Translations under genes and position numbers: made by a program | Assembly (NCBI GenBank): GCA_030765065.1 | Contig: CM060986.1 | Coordinates: forward strand, 75,013,573 to 75,077,572 | Source: Deroplatys truncata | Taxonomy: Eukaryota > Arthropoda > Insecta > Mantodea > Mantidae | Direction of reading: 5' to 3' | Length of the DNA stretch: 64,000 bases | Notes under the pieces: model-generated | Seen by the model: the letters and a program-made list of their open reading frames with translations, nothing else | Told to the model about the DNA's origin: nothing | The model's database searches: none | In this document: positions 11,621-23,001 of the stretch, one piece after another | How the letters are laid out: each line of letters starts with the position of its first letter | Numbering within the stretch: the stretch's first letter is position 1

Positions 11621-13959
11621 CATTTATTCTCATCTTAAAGGGTCAGGCAAGATGGTGGGTGATGTGCGGCGAATGCGGCACATGCACTTTGAGGAGAGAA
11701 CGTTTCTACCGGCATCAATACCTACGAACTGTACGAGTCGACCACGATATGAGTATGTTTGGAAAACGGCGCAACTGATTTTGTTGACATGCCTAATGTC
11801 ATCAAGGTCTAGGGATCAGAGGGGAGTGAGGGACAAGGCGTTGGGGGAACGTACAGTCGCACAATGAAAAGAGCACTACACTCGCAGGTACTGGGATGTT
11901 TCCTTTATATGACTTTCCTTACGATGTCCCTCCCGCTTGCTCAGTAACTATTTAGTTCCTCTTCTCACCGAACGCACTCATATCGTGGCCGACTAGTACG
12001 CGTACTTGTAAACACTGTTCCATATAACTTTGCCCCGCATCTCTTAACTTTTACGTGCACTAGTCAGTTCTCATTGGCTGCTTTCATGGAATAGGTTGTT
12101 GTGTGATATAAGCTAATTCCTTACTTAACATTATAATTTATCTTAATATATAGGAAGATCACTGTCAAACTTGCTTTCTCATAATCGTGTGAATCAAATA
12201 TATTACGCAAGAGTTAATGCATCTGAAATGCAGTGAATTCTTTATAAATAGATAGGAGGATCCTTTGGTTTAAACCTACCTCTCAGGATGACGAAAACAC
12301 GTGCATCTACCATGGCAGAATATTTTAATTGCGCAGGGCTTGTCATACATTTACATTCAAAGGTGCACATTAGCCAATCAGGGGAAAGGGGAAGAGTAGC
12401 ATGGACGAATACATGTCAACAGGGCAAGGTTATAAGAAATAGGTGGTATCGGAAGGACGCACCGAGATGAACAATCTAGAGACATCAGGGACGCCTGCCG
12501 CCACCAGATCATACCGTTTGTAGCGGTTCCTACGCGGTAGGCCCCTACTAAGTTGATGATGAATGGATCCATAGAAAGATGATGGATGCTGTATTACGTA
12601 CCTGTAGGTTGTCTTAATGCCCGTACTCTTGTGATGTATCTGGTAGACTGGAATCTGATGACGGTGAATCTGTATTCTTGTATGTTGCTAAGTTGTAATT
12701 TCTATTTTATAATTGTGCCACGGCTGCTGTATTTGTGTCGGATAGCAATTGTCTTGCCAGGGTTAGGTATGCAGAATGTTAAAATATTTTGCACACACGT
12801 AGTCTGTTAATTATTTCACTTATATTTTAGATAAACCACATGTATATTTTCACCATTCACTATCACCTTTGTCATGTTAAAACATGTATAACTGGTAGAC
12901 TTTAAATACGTAGTTTTAGCGTCTATTTAGAGACGAGCTTATACACTACCTTCCTGCTTGAACACCGTCAAGCTTCTGTTAGCGTTCCCTTCAACCGTTT
13001 TCTTATCATACGTATTTGAATTATAGGCATATATCAATGTACCTGATTAGTGCTACTATCCGAGAACATCCAATAGCAGTTTATATGTGTGTGTTTACAG
13101 ACTTCCATTGTCTTGATTATGAATCCCAGGTTCGTTACATGCTTACGTAGTTACTACTGCATTTCTCGTAATTTTTATAACGGGTTATATAGCTAACACT
13201 GGTCTTTCCCTTTCATATTATATTCTATATGTTATAACATTTTATACCTGTTCTCTACCATGTGTACATTATGAATATATGTATTTTTAACATTATTATA
13301 CGTACAAAATTAGCAAAGAAAATACATAACACAAAACTTGGAACAAAATGTTAAACAAAGAAATTATTAATGTGTTGATGCTGAGAAGCTGTGAATTAGA
13401 CATCTTATTACATTAATGTGTTATCGTATTAGTTTGTCCGTGGCTAGTACTATATGTTGCTTCACCTTTCCTTCTGGAAGTTAATTAGGGGCAATAGGCC
13501 TAGAGCCGGCCGGTGCTGAAGTACACCTCCTTCGTCATCCTAAACCCAATTGCAATATTAGAGTTGAAGACATTTTATTTCCGAGTGTATGATGGTCTTG
13601 ATCTAGTGCGAATCCAAAAGGAGTATTACATGTGCACTATCCTCTTTAACACGAAGGAACACACACTGTTTATAATCTCAGATTATGAAGACCCCGTCGT
13701 TACTTTTCCAGTAAATTACAGGAATGTTTCCTCAGTGATAGTAAATAATACAGTAGTAAATCCTCCTCTACAAGAAGTGTCAGATAAATGTTGGACCAAT
13801 AGTACAAAAGAATGAAATAGAAAAACGTTATTCATTAGAGTAGCGAAGAAAAGAAGTTTCTTCATTCAAGTTACATTGCCGCCTATAGTAAACCATCTAT
13901 ACAACCTTCTTCACCAAGCATTAAACCTTTCCTAAGACTTGTTGCCGCTCCAAATGTTT
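11621..13959. other. Unassigned sequence
   Basis: The part from 11621 to about 11870 may be divergent SINE body. A 100-codon forward frame at 13513-13815 has no motif I know, no obvious start context and no homologue within the window; I leave it uncalled. The rest is AT-rich with no visible structure. Confidence 0.4.
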
Positions 13960-14440
13960 AATTTATTGATTTATCCATCGTTTCCTCTGTCTCCCGACAT
14001 TTCGTTTAGGTATGTAGTAGAATATTTTCTTTGGGTAACGTTCCTCATTAATTCCCTCTACGTGTTCTAGCCACTTTTGTCTATTTTGCTCTATTTCTTC
14101 ATGTAGATTAAAGTTCCTTAATTGTTTTCTTATGTCATCATTTTTCATTCTATCTCTTCTAGTGGCTCCTAGTACTGTTCTCAAAAATCTCATTTCCGCT
14201 GCCTGTAATCTACTTTTATCTCTGTTTGTCATTGTCCAAGTTTTATAGAACTTCATCATGGTATGTTTTATCACTTTATTTTTTAAAGCTTTTTTAATTG
14301 TTCCATATATTTTTGACAGACTTTCTATTTTATTCCAATATCTGCTTCTTTAATATATGATACTGAAGATCCTAAAAATTTAAATGTGTTAACTTGTTCA
14401 GTTATTTTATTGTTTAATACAAGTTTACATCTCAACGAAT
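13960..14440 (-). pseudogene. LINE 3'-end remnant (C-terminal part of the RT protein)
   Basis: An open frame of 103 codons (14274-13963) reads with the hallmark C-terminal region of non-LTR retrotransposon ORF2: MKFYKTWTMTNRDKSRLQAA, then EMRFLRTVLGATRRDRMKND, and near the end GRQRKRW. Upstream on the same strand, after a frameshift near 14340, comes TEQVNTFKFLGSSVSY, the region just after the RT thumb. The reverse transcriptase core is absent, so this is the usual 5'-truncated insertion. The same family appears at 18050-18970, 32620-33110, 33430-33990 and 38990-39275. I cannot settle the clade; RTE-, CR1- or Jockey-like are all possible. Confidence 0.8.
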
Positions 14441-14477
14441 GTTTACATCTCTATATAACCAATATCTGTTCGTAAAA

Positions 14478-14760
14478 ATGGGGCATGCGAAGCCAGAACG
14501 GACAAGATACCAAGTTCTTGGAGTTACGGCAAAACTAGAAACAGACCCTAATTTAAAGAGACAAATACTACAAATAATAAAAAATGTAGATATTGATCCC
14601 TAGATTAGAAACCAGAAAGTGCTCAAAAAGTCCTTTTAGGCTGAGATACATAAAGGGAAAGCTGCTTCCATGCTGCTAAAATGGGGCAGAATGATCTGAA
14701 CATTATTTCAGGAACCAAAATGTAATAGTACAGTTATCTTTACGTATTATCGCTAGCAAA
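14478..14760 (+). pseudogene. Decayed coding remnant of unknown origin
   Basis: Starting at 14478 one frame gives about 45 sense codons, including HAKPERTRYQVLGVTAKLET and then DPNLKRQILQII. It runs through an in-frame TAG, ~20 more codons, another TAG, ~25 codons and a TGA. Charged and hydrophobic residues alternate as in real protein, which is unusual for this AT-rich DNA. I do not recognise the family. It lies beside, and opposite to, the LINE remnant at 13960-14440. It could be a transposon ORF or a processed host pseudogene. Confidence 0.4.
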
Positions 14761-15079
14761 CTTAACTTAAAACATGTCTCAATGAAGGTATGCAGTGAAT
14801 GCACTAATGAACTCAGGGTAACAAAGTGCCTAAGTCATTCTATGGACTGAAAAACTGGATATCTTCAGCCATGCAGCTTGACTGACCAGGATTTAAGACA
14901 GCATTAATAGAAATGTGTTAGAAAATTCAAGCAATGATGTGCTAGTTACCATTACCTCTTCAATATATTTTAATCAAAATAATCATTTACGAGAAAATAC
15001 AGTATGGGACTTGCATCTCTGCCAAACGTAAGTAAAAAATTTGGACATCGACTTAACTGTAATTCATTTATTACTTTCT

Positions 15080-15198
15080 CCACAACATACATAGTAGGTA
15101 GAGAAGGTATTGCATTTCACCCAAAACTTCGGTACCGAGATTTCGGCGGAAAACGTGTTTTGAGGCTAAAAAAAAACATTTTTAGAAAAAGGTTCGTG

Positions 15199-15258
<60 letters not shown>

Positions 15259-15950
15259 TATGGACAGCATAACTCAAATAATGAAGAGTGAGATAGATAC
15301 GAAACTTGATATTTAAGTTCAGGATCTTCAAAGGATGCATCACGAAAATTTTCAAGAAAATTCTCAACTCCAAGTACACTTTACATGGAGCAGTTTTTGA
15401 AAATTTAGATTTTCTAAAAAATGGCTATGACAATTTTGATTAAAATACCATATATCAGAGATATTTACATGACAAAGTGTATATCTTGAATTTTCTGAGA
15501 ATAGCCTGTAAAGTCCTTTTCATTCGGAAGGAATTTTTTATAATCTTGTATAATTGGTAAACGTTAAGCGACGAAAACGTACTACACTGGAAATGTAGAT
15601 CTCTTTAAAACGAACAGTTTATTTCAAATATGTTTTATTGTAGCATAAACGATTTTTGAGATATCCTTTATTAATGTCGAATTGTTCATTGCTTGGTACT
15701 CTTAGTTGTTTTTGGCGATTGCATGGAAACGGTATGGATATTAAAGGCCAGCATATAGCGTCCAGTTCTTAAACATTTGACAATCGCTGTTAACTTCGTA
15801 TATTTATAAAGAAATGTGTAATGTATCTATTTCTGAAAAGGTTTATCTCAATAAAATAGAAAAATAAGTTTTAGTAAGCACAATTAGTATATCACTAATA
15901 ACTATAGAGTGTAGAGAAAGTAATGTAAATGTATCACATCAGATGTTTGT
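15080..15950 (+). repeat. Rep-1 copy, full length
   Basis: It begins with ACTTTCTCCACAACATACAT at 15092, followed by TAGTAGGTAGAGAAGGTATT, and ends with GTATCACATCAG near 15945. In between lies the landmark CAGCATAACTCAAATAATG at about 15267. The simple-repeat site is strongly expanded here to a (GT)n tract of about 57 bp. It is non-coding; open frames over the GT tract on both strands are artefacts of the dinucleotide. Confidence 0.85.
15201..15257. repeat. (GT)n microsatellite inside Rep-1
   Basis: This is an uninterrupted GT/AC tract of about 28 units, placed just before the CAGCATAACTC landmark of Rep-1. The homologous spot in other copies holds GC/GT, CTGT or short GT runs. Confidence 0.95.
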
Positions 15951-15989
15951 TCACTCTTATGAAATCACGACGTGAAACGCATACACACA

Positions 15990-16340
15990 GAAACTGTGAA
16001 ACAATAGAGATTAGAAACTCCCCAAAGAGAAAAGGACAAAGATTTTGGTTTCCTTGCCAAAGGACAAAGGTCAAACAAAGAAGTAAAGAAAAGAGATCTG
16101 CAGAACGCTGTTATAACCGCCGGACCTTTGAAATGGAAATGGGGAGAACGCGACAAAATGACCAGCAGTTGGGGTCATGAGTGACCGTTTGAGATCCTAG
16201 AATCTGTAAATGAAAGGAAGGATGTCAGAGCAGCCGGTGATCGGAGGATTTGGCGGCAGATGTTGACGGCAAAAGACGGAAATACCGCCGTTTTATTGGC
16301 TAGGAGAGTAACCAAGAACATCGATGGAAGTTTCCGAGCG
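15990..16340 (+). pseudogene. LINE 3'-end remnant, second family
   Basis: Forward frames with several stops spell a typical non-LTR retrotransposon C-terminus: RCYNRRTFEMEMGRTRQND (equivalent to the usual KWRWAGHIAR-type block), then VTV-stop-DPRICK, then a KEGCQSSR-stop-SEDLAADVDGK block. The last block matches the common pattern of GRP, RWSDD and a trailing WMR-like segment. Stops and substitutions show it is dead. The sequence differs from the family at 13960-14440, so it is probably another clade (Jockey/R1-like tail); the clade is inference. Confidence 0.6.
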
Positions 16341-18049
16341 GCTGACCGAGCTAAATCGTCTCTCTTTCACTCTAGAGAGACCATAGACCATAATGGGTTT
16401 CTGAAATAGTTCTAGAGTACTCAGTACTGAAATGTCTAATTGTTACAAATTTAAACCAATTTAGTTCAAAGTGTTTTTATAGATTTTTTGTAATAAAACT
16501 TGGTCCTATGTCCTAACTTTCCAAGAAAATTACTTAAGATAGTGAAGTTTAGTTATATACGATGAAAATTTAAAAAAATTAATCTAGTTGATTGCAATCA
16601 AAAAATTAATTTTGAGTAAAATTAAAACTATTTCTGAAAATTTATATAACATTAATTGTGTTAAAATCAATTATGTATTAAATTATAAAAACACCAAAAC
16701 CGAAACTGTTTGGTACGAATAAAATACTCTTTAGATCTCTCCAGTTACCTTCAAAGAATGTATATTAGAAATTAGAAAGAAATAAAAGGAAGCTTGCATT
16801 ACGAGGAATATCTTAAATTGGAAAAAATATAAAAAAACAAGATAGAGAGAAAACCAAGTTTCAAACAGTACACTTCTCTGCACCTGTAATGTTTGAGGAT
16901 TTTTTGCATGGTAATTAAAAAATAAGTGATACTTTTTTCCAAACTTTGCCGTTCTATATTGAGATTTCTGTTGCGAACTTAACATGTTTTGTAACACGTC
17001 TATGTCTCAATTGCTGTTAAAATAATAAGTTCCCATTTTCATACAGCCTCTCCATTTAACCTATATACATATATTGGGATATTGCCCACACTATTGGAGG
17101 ACATTCGACGCCATCCGAAGGAATCCTGGCGAAACAGATAAGAATCGCAACAGTCGCCTTCCTTCACAGCAGGTCGGAAGTCCTGTTCATCCACCTTTAT
17201 GCTGTTGGTTATGGAATTGTTGTAGTATCTGCGCTTCTTTTTTTATATCCGATATTGCACTGCTTTTCTATTATAGACAACTTAAATTATTACTAATGAA
17301 AGCTACTCTGAATATGTAAACACCATTTTATAATAGTTACTAATTGCAATTGTTACTTTTTGCGTTAGAAACGGCACGCAAGGTTGGTATTGGGCATTAT
17401 AAAAGTAACATAACGTTTGCATAAGTTACGCGTAGAGAAAGTAACTCGTACACTCAATAACCGCTACCGAAGTAACGGTGACACAACGTGAACAGTTGCT
17501 CGGAAACGATTGTATAGTTAACTGGTACAGAAAGTAACTAGTTACGAGTAACGTGCATGCACTGCATATGAATAGACTCAGTGGGCAATGGTTCCTGAAA
17601 TAATCTCTTGACTTAAAGTAGGTAACTAATACTTACCACAGATTTGTTCTAAAATGAGGTGGAGATTTGCATTTTTCTAGCAAAGAAACCATGAAACACG
17701 TCACTGGATAGAGGAAAGTATACAGTTTGTTTTATTGTTGTAAGACTGTACGCATTGTTTTACGCAAACATGGAAACAGAAGTACATTTCTTGCCAAAGT
17801 AAAAAATAGGTTCTTATTTTTGAGCCATGTTTTCGAGTCGATTGAAAATTTTATTTCTAGTTAGTACATAAAGCGTTTTATGACGCATTTGAATTTGCTT
17901 GTCAAGAGGCAGATATGATTGAATCTATTGCAGAACTGACTTGTTGCTCTTCAACAATGGATACCGCAACCTACTGTATACACAACTGTGTTTTATATTT
18001 CACAATTCTTCTTCAACAAGCACAGTTTTATAGAGTGAAGTGAAGTTAT
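16341..18049. other. Unassigned AT-rich sequence
   Basis: I see no gene or shared repeat. An 88-codon reverse frame at 16731-16997 and an 81-codon forward frame at 17074-17319 lack recognisable motifs. GTAAC-rich words recur at 17335-17540 without regular spacing. Confidence 0.4.
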
Positions 18050-18297
18050 AATTTAATTCTAAAATAGTTGTGGAATATTACAAAGAACACCAAAAAGAAG
18101 AGGAAAACAAACTAGATTAAAATTATATAAGACAGCGGCGATTAAAACCCTAAAGTATGGTTGTGAAACATTGGTTATAAAGAATGGGGCAAAATAAATG
18201 TGGCAGAAATGAGATACGTCAGAGGTACTATAATGGATAAAATAAAAAATGAAGAAATATGAGAGGAATATAAATAACACAAAGCAGTATAGAGAAA
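18050..18297 (+). pseudogene. LINE 3'-end remnant, part 1 (interrupted)
   Basis: The forward translation reads KLYKTAAIKTLKYGCETLVI in one frame and, after a frameshift, VAEMRYVRGTIMDKIKNEEI. These are the same C-terminal landmarks as in the remnant at 13960-14440 (usual pattern: LYKT, YGSETW, AAEMRFLR, NEEIR). The reading is cut at about 18298 by a SINE-A insertion and resumes at 18870. Confidence 0.75.
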
Positions 18298-18301
18298 GTT
18301 G

Positions 18302-18852
18302 GAGCGGGGTGGGTCATGCGGCAGCGTCTGTAGCTCGCATTCGGCAGATCCTGGGTTCAATCCCCGGTAATCCTCACTCTGACCATGGGGTTTTTCGTGG
18401 TTTTCCGCTGGTTGCCTAGGCAAATACTGGGGTGGTGTATTCTACTACGATTTCTCCTTTCCTCCATTTTTCTCTTATTTCTCTATTTTCTCTCCCTTTT
18501 ACGTTTTAGCTGTGTCTTCAGGCCTTGCGGTGCCGGTGGTGTCGGGCAGATGGCGTAGTTGCTTGCGCATTGGAAAGATTTCTCCCCGTGAACGCCAGGG
18601 TGCGTTCTCTGGTCCCTTAGGGTCGCTACGTCGCCCCCTCTCGAAATTCTTCGCCTCTCCTGGTGCACGGGTGTTCAAACTAGAAAATAATAGAAACTGC
18701 AAGTCTCTATGGGTCTGTCTGTCTGTCTGCGGACCTGCGACCTCCTACTGCTCCTTCACCTCATCCCTGCATCTCGGGGGGGGGTTGTAGCCATAATCGA
18801 TCATGCTGGTTGCAGTGGCGAGGTGTCCCCCTTCGATTAACACATCCTACAT
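18302..18852 (+). mobile_element. SINE-A copy, full length, inside a LINE
   Basis: The head is GAGCGGGGTGGGTCATGCGG with the B box GGTTCAATCCCCGG, then the core CTCTGACCATGGGGTTTTTC with GGTTTTCCGCTGG and GGCAAATACTGGGGTGG. The body includes GGAAAGATTTCTCCCCGTGA and GACCTCCTACTGCTCCTTCA, and the 3' block is GAGGTGTCCCCCTTCG. It matches the reverse-strand copy at 3714-4183 along most of its length. It separates two halves of a LINE C-terminus, so it is younger than that LINE copy. I could not see a clean target duplication. Confidence 0.8.
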
Positions 18853-18869
18853 CCTGCTTGCAGAGGCAA

Positions 18870-18970
18870 AGCACGAATACCATCCATATGGGAAAAGAGA
18901 TATTGTAAAACCAATGAGAAGATGGAAAGAGACATGAAGCTGGAATCTTCTAATCCATGAAGAGATGATG
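18870..18970 (+). pseudogene. LINE 3'-end remnant, part 2
   Basis: The frame reads YHPYGKRDIVKPMRRWKET, the degenerate GRRDVGRPRKRW motif that ends this LINE family's protein. It is followed by SWNLLIHEEMM, resembling the usual final residues. It continues part 1 across the SINE. Confidence 0.7.
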
Positions 18971-19718
18971 ATGGAAGTTTTAAAACTTGTAATTTCCCTC
19001 TATCCAGTGATGCGTCAAGTGCCTCTGACTTTCCTGGTTTGTTTGAAATAAAACTATTGAGATATGCCCCTTCACAGCTTTGTATTATACTGCTCCATAA
19101 AATAGGGTGCCAATGCTGTTGTGTTCTTTTGAATCATCTGACGATAGATATAGTAGTGCATATATCATAATGTAATTTGCGCTGCATCTTTTGTTATATT
19201 CCATACTGTGACGGTATTAGTGTTTGTTAGCTCCACGTTGTGGTAGCCAATTTGCGATGGTATTAGTGTTTGTTTGAAAGAATGCTACTGTTTATCTGCC
19301 GCACGTATAAAAGACAATTTGTCGCGGTCACTTCGTGTTATCTTTTACTGAGCGCCTGTTATTGTGTTTAATTTTTGGGTTCACTGTCCTCCGGCTAGCT
19401 ATCTCTCGGTCAAGCAAATCTCTTAATCAGGTGTGTAAACGGAAAGGAGTTTTTATCCAAAGATAACACGGATGAAAGAATTTGTTTTACACTTTTTATT
19501 GTCTTAACACATTATTCACTTTCACCTATTAATCGTGACACTCGCCAAACTGAAACTGTTATAATAACATCTTTACTGCACATTATTAATTCGCGTACTT
19601 CAACTTATTATGTAATTAACTTTACGACACATGAGATTTTTCATAACTTTGCTACGCGTAACCTGCGAATCGATAAACTATGCTCTGTATTCACCTTGAC
19701 TGCTTTCGTTGAACTCAG
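18971..19718. other. Unassigned sequence
   Basis: The word GGTATTAGTGTTTGTT appears twice (19212 and 19259) in a ~47-bp near-repeat. I can support nothing else. Confidence 0.4.
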
Positions 19719-19946
19719 CGACGTGTAATGTACAAATGTTTCCGATGGACTGGAGCCGACGTGTAATGTACAAATGTTTTCGATGGACTGGAGCCGACGT
19801 GTAATGTACAAATGTTTCCGATGGACTGGAGCCGACGTGTAATGTACAAATGTTTCCGATGGACTGGAGCCGACGTGTAATGTACAAATGTTTCCGATGG
19901 ACTGGAGCCGACGTGTAATGTACAAATGTTTCCGATGGACTGGAGG
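19719..19946. repeat. 38-bp minisatellite, six units
   Basis: Six head-to-tail units start at 19719, 19757, 19795, 19833, 19871 and 19909. Each begins CGACGTGTAATGTACAAATG and goes on with TTTCCGATGGACTGGAGC. Units are almost identical; one has TTTTCG for TTTCCG and the last ends in GGAGGG. The array reads open in two reverse frames only because 38 bp is not a multiple of three and the unit lacks stops there; I do not regard it as coding. Confidence 0.95.
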
Positions 19947-21599
19947 GATCTACCTCTGACTTAGCTCTTTTTATACTCCTATATGCCTAAAGATTATAAC
20001 CGAGCTGCTATTGGTTAATAAAACGCGCCAACATTAGCGTCTATTTTTATATCCAATGAAAATTACGAAAACATATGCTCTAAAAAATGTTCCAGCAAAT
20101 TCTAAGAAAAACGCGCCAATATTACGTCATTTGCTCGTCTCTAATAATGATAAACAGCTCACCCCCTCGCTACATTATTGCACGCTATTATTGTCAGTTT
20201 CAGTAAGGCCGTATAAACCCACTTCTCGACAATGCTTACAAACAACAAACATCTCAAATCAATGTCACACAACAATGCATATTCACACTATAATCACTCT
20301 TTACATTTACATAATTTGTGATACAAATTACTGCGTCAATACAATGGTTTTTACATTGACTGTCTTCTAGCACCATTAGGCTTCAAAAATTTCATTATAT
20401 TATAAATTTAACGCTTTGCATAAGCGCTTATGTTTAATTTCTGCGATGAGTTGACATAAAATTGCAGTTTTGTTCGGAGCAGCATCAGTACGTTGCAGCA
20501 CGTAATGTAAATATTTATAACTCCATGTAGATCATTCTCCGTTTCTCTTTCAATCCAACGGATTAATCTGCTCATGAATTCAAAAACGAGTAAACGCATG
20601 AAAACTAGCTATTTCACTAGCGATTTCAGACATACAACACATGGTTTATGTGGAAGAAAAAAATGTTACTACTTCAGTAAATAATTACGAAAAAACACTC
20701 TGGTTAACATTCTTAACCTGGAGTTAATCAAGCACATTCATGGTGCTGTGCTGTAATCCCGTCTTCCTTGTAACATACGTACAACATTGATAACTATGAA
20801 CGTTTACGATAACAATATATTAATAGTTTTTTAAAATCGTTATATGCAACCGTTTTCCATGAAAATAACAGTTTATCATGTTTTGTTTATGGACTCTTGA
20901 ATATTACAAGTACTATTCATTTAGGGTCTTCCACCTTAATTAAATTGAATATACTGACAAGAAAGCTGTTATTAATTTTTCTTTTTAATTATTGCATTTT
21001 TATTTTGTGCTATGATTAATGATTTTTCTGAAAAGTAATCTCGGTTATAATTCAAGATATGAAGTTTAATAATCTGCAGTGAGATAACTGAAAAATGTCT
21101 AATATTTTATATTTCAGTGAAGAACACTTGGGAAAGGCATACCTAACACGCACGCACACATACACACAAATAATATGAAGCAAATAATGAACGAATAGAA
21201 GGTATCGCTAGAGGTAATGCAGAGTGGAAAGGGATTGATCGATAGAGAAATGATTTTAAAAATTCAGAAATTGTTTAAATTGGATATAGTTTTGATTGAA
21301 ATCTTAGAAAATATAGCAAAAACATAGGACAATTCTTAAACAAAGTGAGAAAAAGCGCGAAATAGGTTTGTTAAAAGCCAGCACATACACAATTGCATGG
21401 GACATATTAATAATTTTATAATTTTTAAGAACCATTACAAATTATATACAGAAAATACATTGAATATAATTGACTAAGAGCCTGGGTAGGATGCATATAT
21501 TAGCTTAGTATAAATATAACTTAAATAAAATTTTAATATGTCCATGTAACCCTGTACTATATAGTGACTAGAAGATTTATTAATTTCCCTATGTGCATA
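19947..21599. other. Unassigned sequence
   Basis: Near 20010-20130 the word AAAACGCGCCAA(C/T)ATTA(G/C) occurs twice. A forward 104-codon frame at 20056-20370 shows no known domain. The rest is AT-rich, with short CA runs at 21148-21168. Confidence 0.4.
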
Positions 21600-21712
21600 A
21601 CAGGAAGAGAAAGTATAGCTAGCCTTCCACCCAAAAACTCAATACCAAGATTTCACTGAAAATACATGTTTTGAGGCACTCTGAATCCAAAATAATTTTT
21701 AGGAAATTATTC

Positions 21713-21743
<31 letters not shown>

Positions 21744-21925
21744 TGAAAAAGCATGACTCATAAACGAAGAGTTCGATAAATAGCGAACTACACGTTTAAT
21801 TTCAGCATATTTCAAAGATGCGACACAGCATTTGCAAGAAAATCCCCAAACTACTCTTTACATGGAAAGTGTTTCTTGAATTTTTATTTACTAAAATGGC
21901 TAACGATTTTAAATAAAATGCAATG
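21600..21925 (+). repeat. Rep-1 copy, 3'-truncated
   Basis: The left half of Rep-1 is clear: TTCCACCCAAAAACTCAATA at 21626, TACATGTTTTGAGGCACTC at 21663, the simple-repeat site, GCATGACTCATAAACGAAGA at 21751 and an AAAATGGCTAACGATTTT block near 21893. Similarity fades after about 21925. Confidence 0.75.
21712..21745. repeat. (CG)n(GT)n compound microsatellite inside Rep-1
   Basis: About 8 CG units run directly into about 10 GT units at the same Rep-1 position that is pure GT in the copy at 15080. Confidence 0.95.
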
Positions 21926-22138
21926 TGTTTATTATACTTACTCTACGTACGTTGTAGGGAAAGCAAGAATATTCCAAATTTCCATATTCGACAAAATTAC
22001 AGTATTACTTATTTTCATTTTATACATAATGCAGGAGTTTTAAAGCTATTGTGAACCATTGTTTTATAATGTTTGATAGATCTTGTCAACGTGTTTTTTA
22101 TATTATTATAAAATCCATTATAAAAGCTGGAGCCATTT

Positions 22139-22266
22139 ATACCAGGTTGCCCAACTGCACCGTATTTGAGTGTGCAGATAATCTTTCGTGCGTTAAAAGA
22201 GTTTCAGAACTCAACGGGGTAATTCCAAGTAAACATACATCAGTGGGGAACTGGTCCATTAGCGCC
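22139..22266 (+). repeat. Inverted-repeat pair, left arm
   Basis: This arm contains ATACCAGGTTGCCCAACTGC, CAGAACTCAACGGGGTAATT, TCCAAGTAAACA and GGGGAACTGGTCCATTAGCG. The same landmarks occur in reverse complement at 23002-23123. The arms are ~125 bp and diverged, with a ~735-bp spacer that holds a tRNA-like SINE head. Confidence 0.75.
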
Positions 22267-22739
22267 TAAAAGACTGCAACTGCTCTCAGAAATATCCATA
22301 TGGATATACGGATACGGTTGGAACATCGTTATCAATCAACAAGGGCAAAATTTCGAACACCTATTGAATGAGTGCAGTCAGCATAATAATGATGATAATA
22401 GTAATAACAACATTTATAGTAGTAAGATGGTAGTGAAACATTGTATGCTCTCATGTTTGTTGCTTATGGTCCGTAATGTTAGACAAGAACAGTGTACACA
22501 ATTAAAAAAATAGCTATGGATGGATGATGATAGGTCAAATAAGACACTTTAATTATTTATCAGCCTAAAAAGTGAGTTTATTCCTTCGGGAATTAAGCCT
22601 GTGTAACTGAAGTGGAAAATACTCTTAACACCATTTCGGTCTCTTTTCGTCTATCATCACAAATTGCACACTCTAGTGCAAGCCTGGGATGTGCCTCTCA
22701 AAGAGCGCGATCCGCTTATCGTCTTTGCTGATAAGCAAG

Positions 22740-22905
22740 AGGAGTAGAACGAAGATCGACTGGCCCCGTAGCTCAGTGGGTAGAGCACCTGCCTACTGTG
22801 CCGGGCTCGATTCCCGGCGGGGAAGTGGAAAATTTTCTGTAGCCAACATTATTCCCTATCCTCCCCAAAGTTTACTGGAAACCCAAAGAAAAGCGAATAT
22901 GAGTT
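22740..22905 (+). mobile_element. tRNA-headed SINE fragment (SINE-C)
   Basis: GGCCCCGTAGCTCAGTGGGT (A box) is followed, after a shortened anticodon region, by CCGGGCTCGATTCCCGGCGG (T arm and B box). It looks like an elongator tRNA (GGCCCCG start) but lacks bases in the anticodon stem and variable region, and its acceptor does not close fully. I therefore read it as a SINE head and not a tRNA gene. The ~80-bp body ends near 22905 without an obvious tail. It lies between the two inverted arms at 22139 and 23002. Confidence 0.65.
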
Positions 22906-23001
22906 AACATCATTGTCTAGAGGGTAATATGTTCCAAAGGAAAGACCGCCGATAAGACCATTGTAGTTATAGACGGGGTATAAATGGACCGAAGCTCGTC
23001 C

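Noticed and set aside
13513-13815. 100-codon forward frame as a gene
   Set aside because: No recognisable domain, splice context or related copy; in this much DNA a frame of that length is expected by chance.
15004-15379. Open frames with poly-Cys-Val or poly-Thr-His
   Set aside because: They are translations of the (GT)n tract within Rep-1.
19641-19925. Repetitive open reading frames of 94 and 69 codons on the reverse strand
   Set aside because: They are the 38-bp minisatellite read in two frames; the 38-aa periodicity is a product of the unit length, not a protein repeat.
19719-19946. CRISPR-like array
   Set aside because: Units are directly adjacent with no unique spacers, and the DNA is eukaryotic.
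22757-22825. True tRNA gene
   Set aside because: The anticodon stem and variable region are shortened and the acceptor stem does not close; it continues into a SINE-like body.
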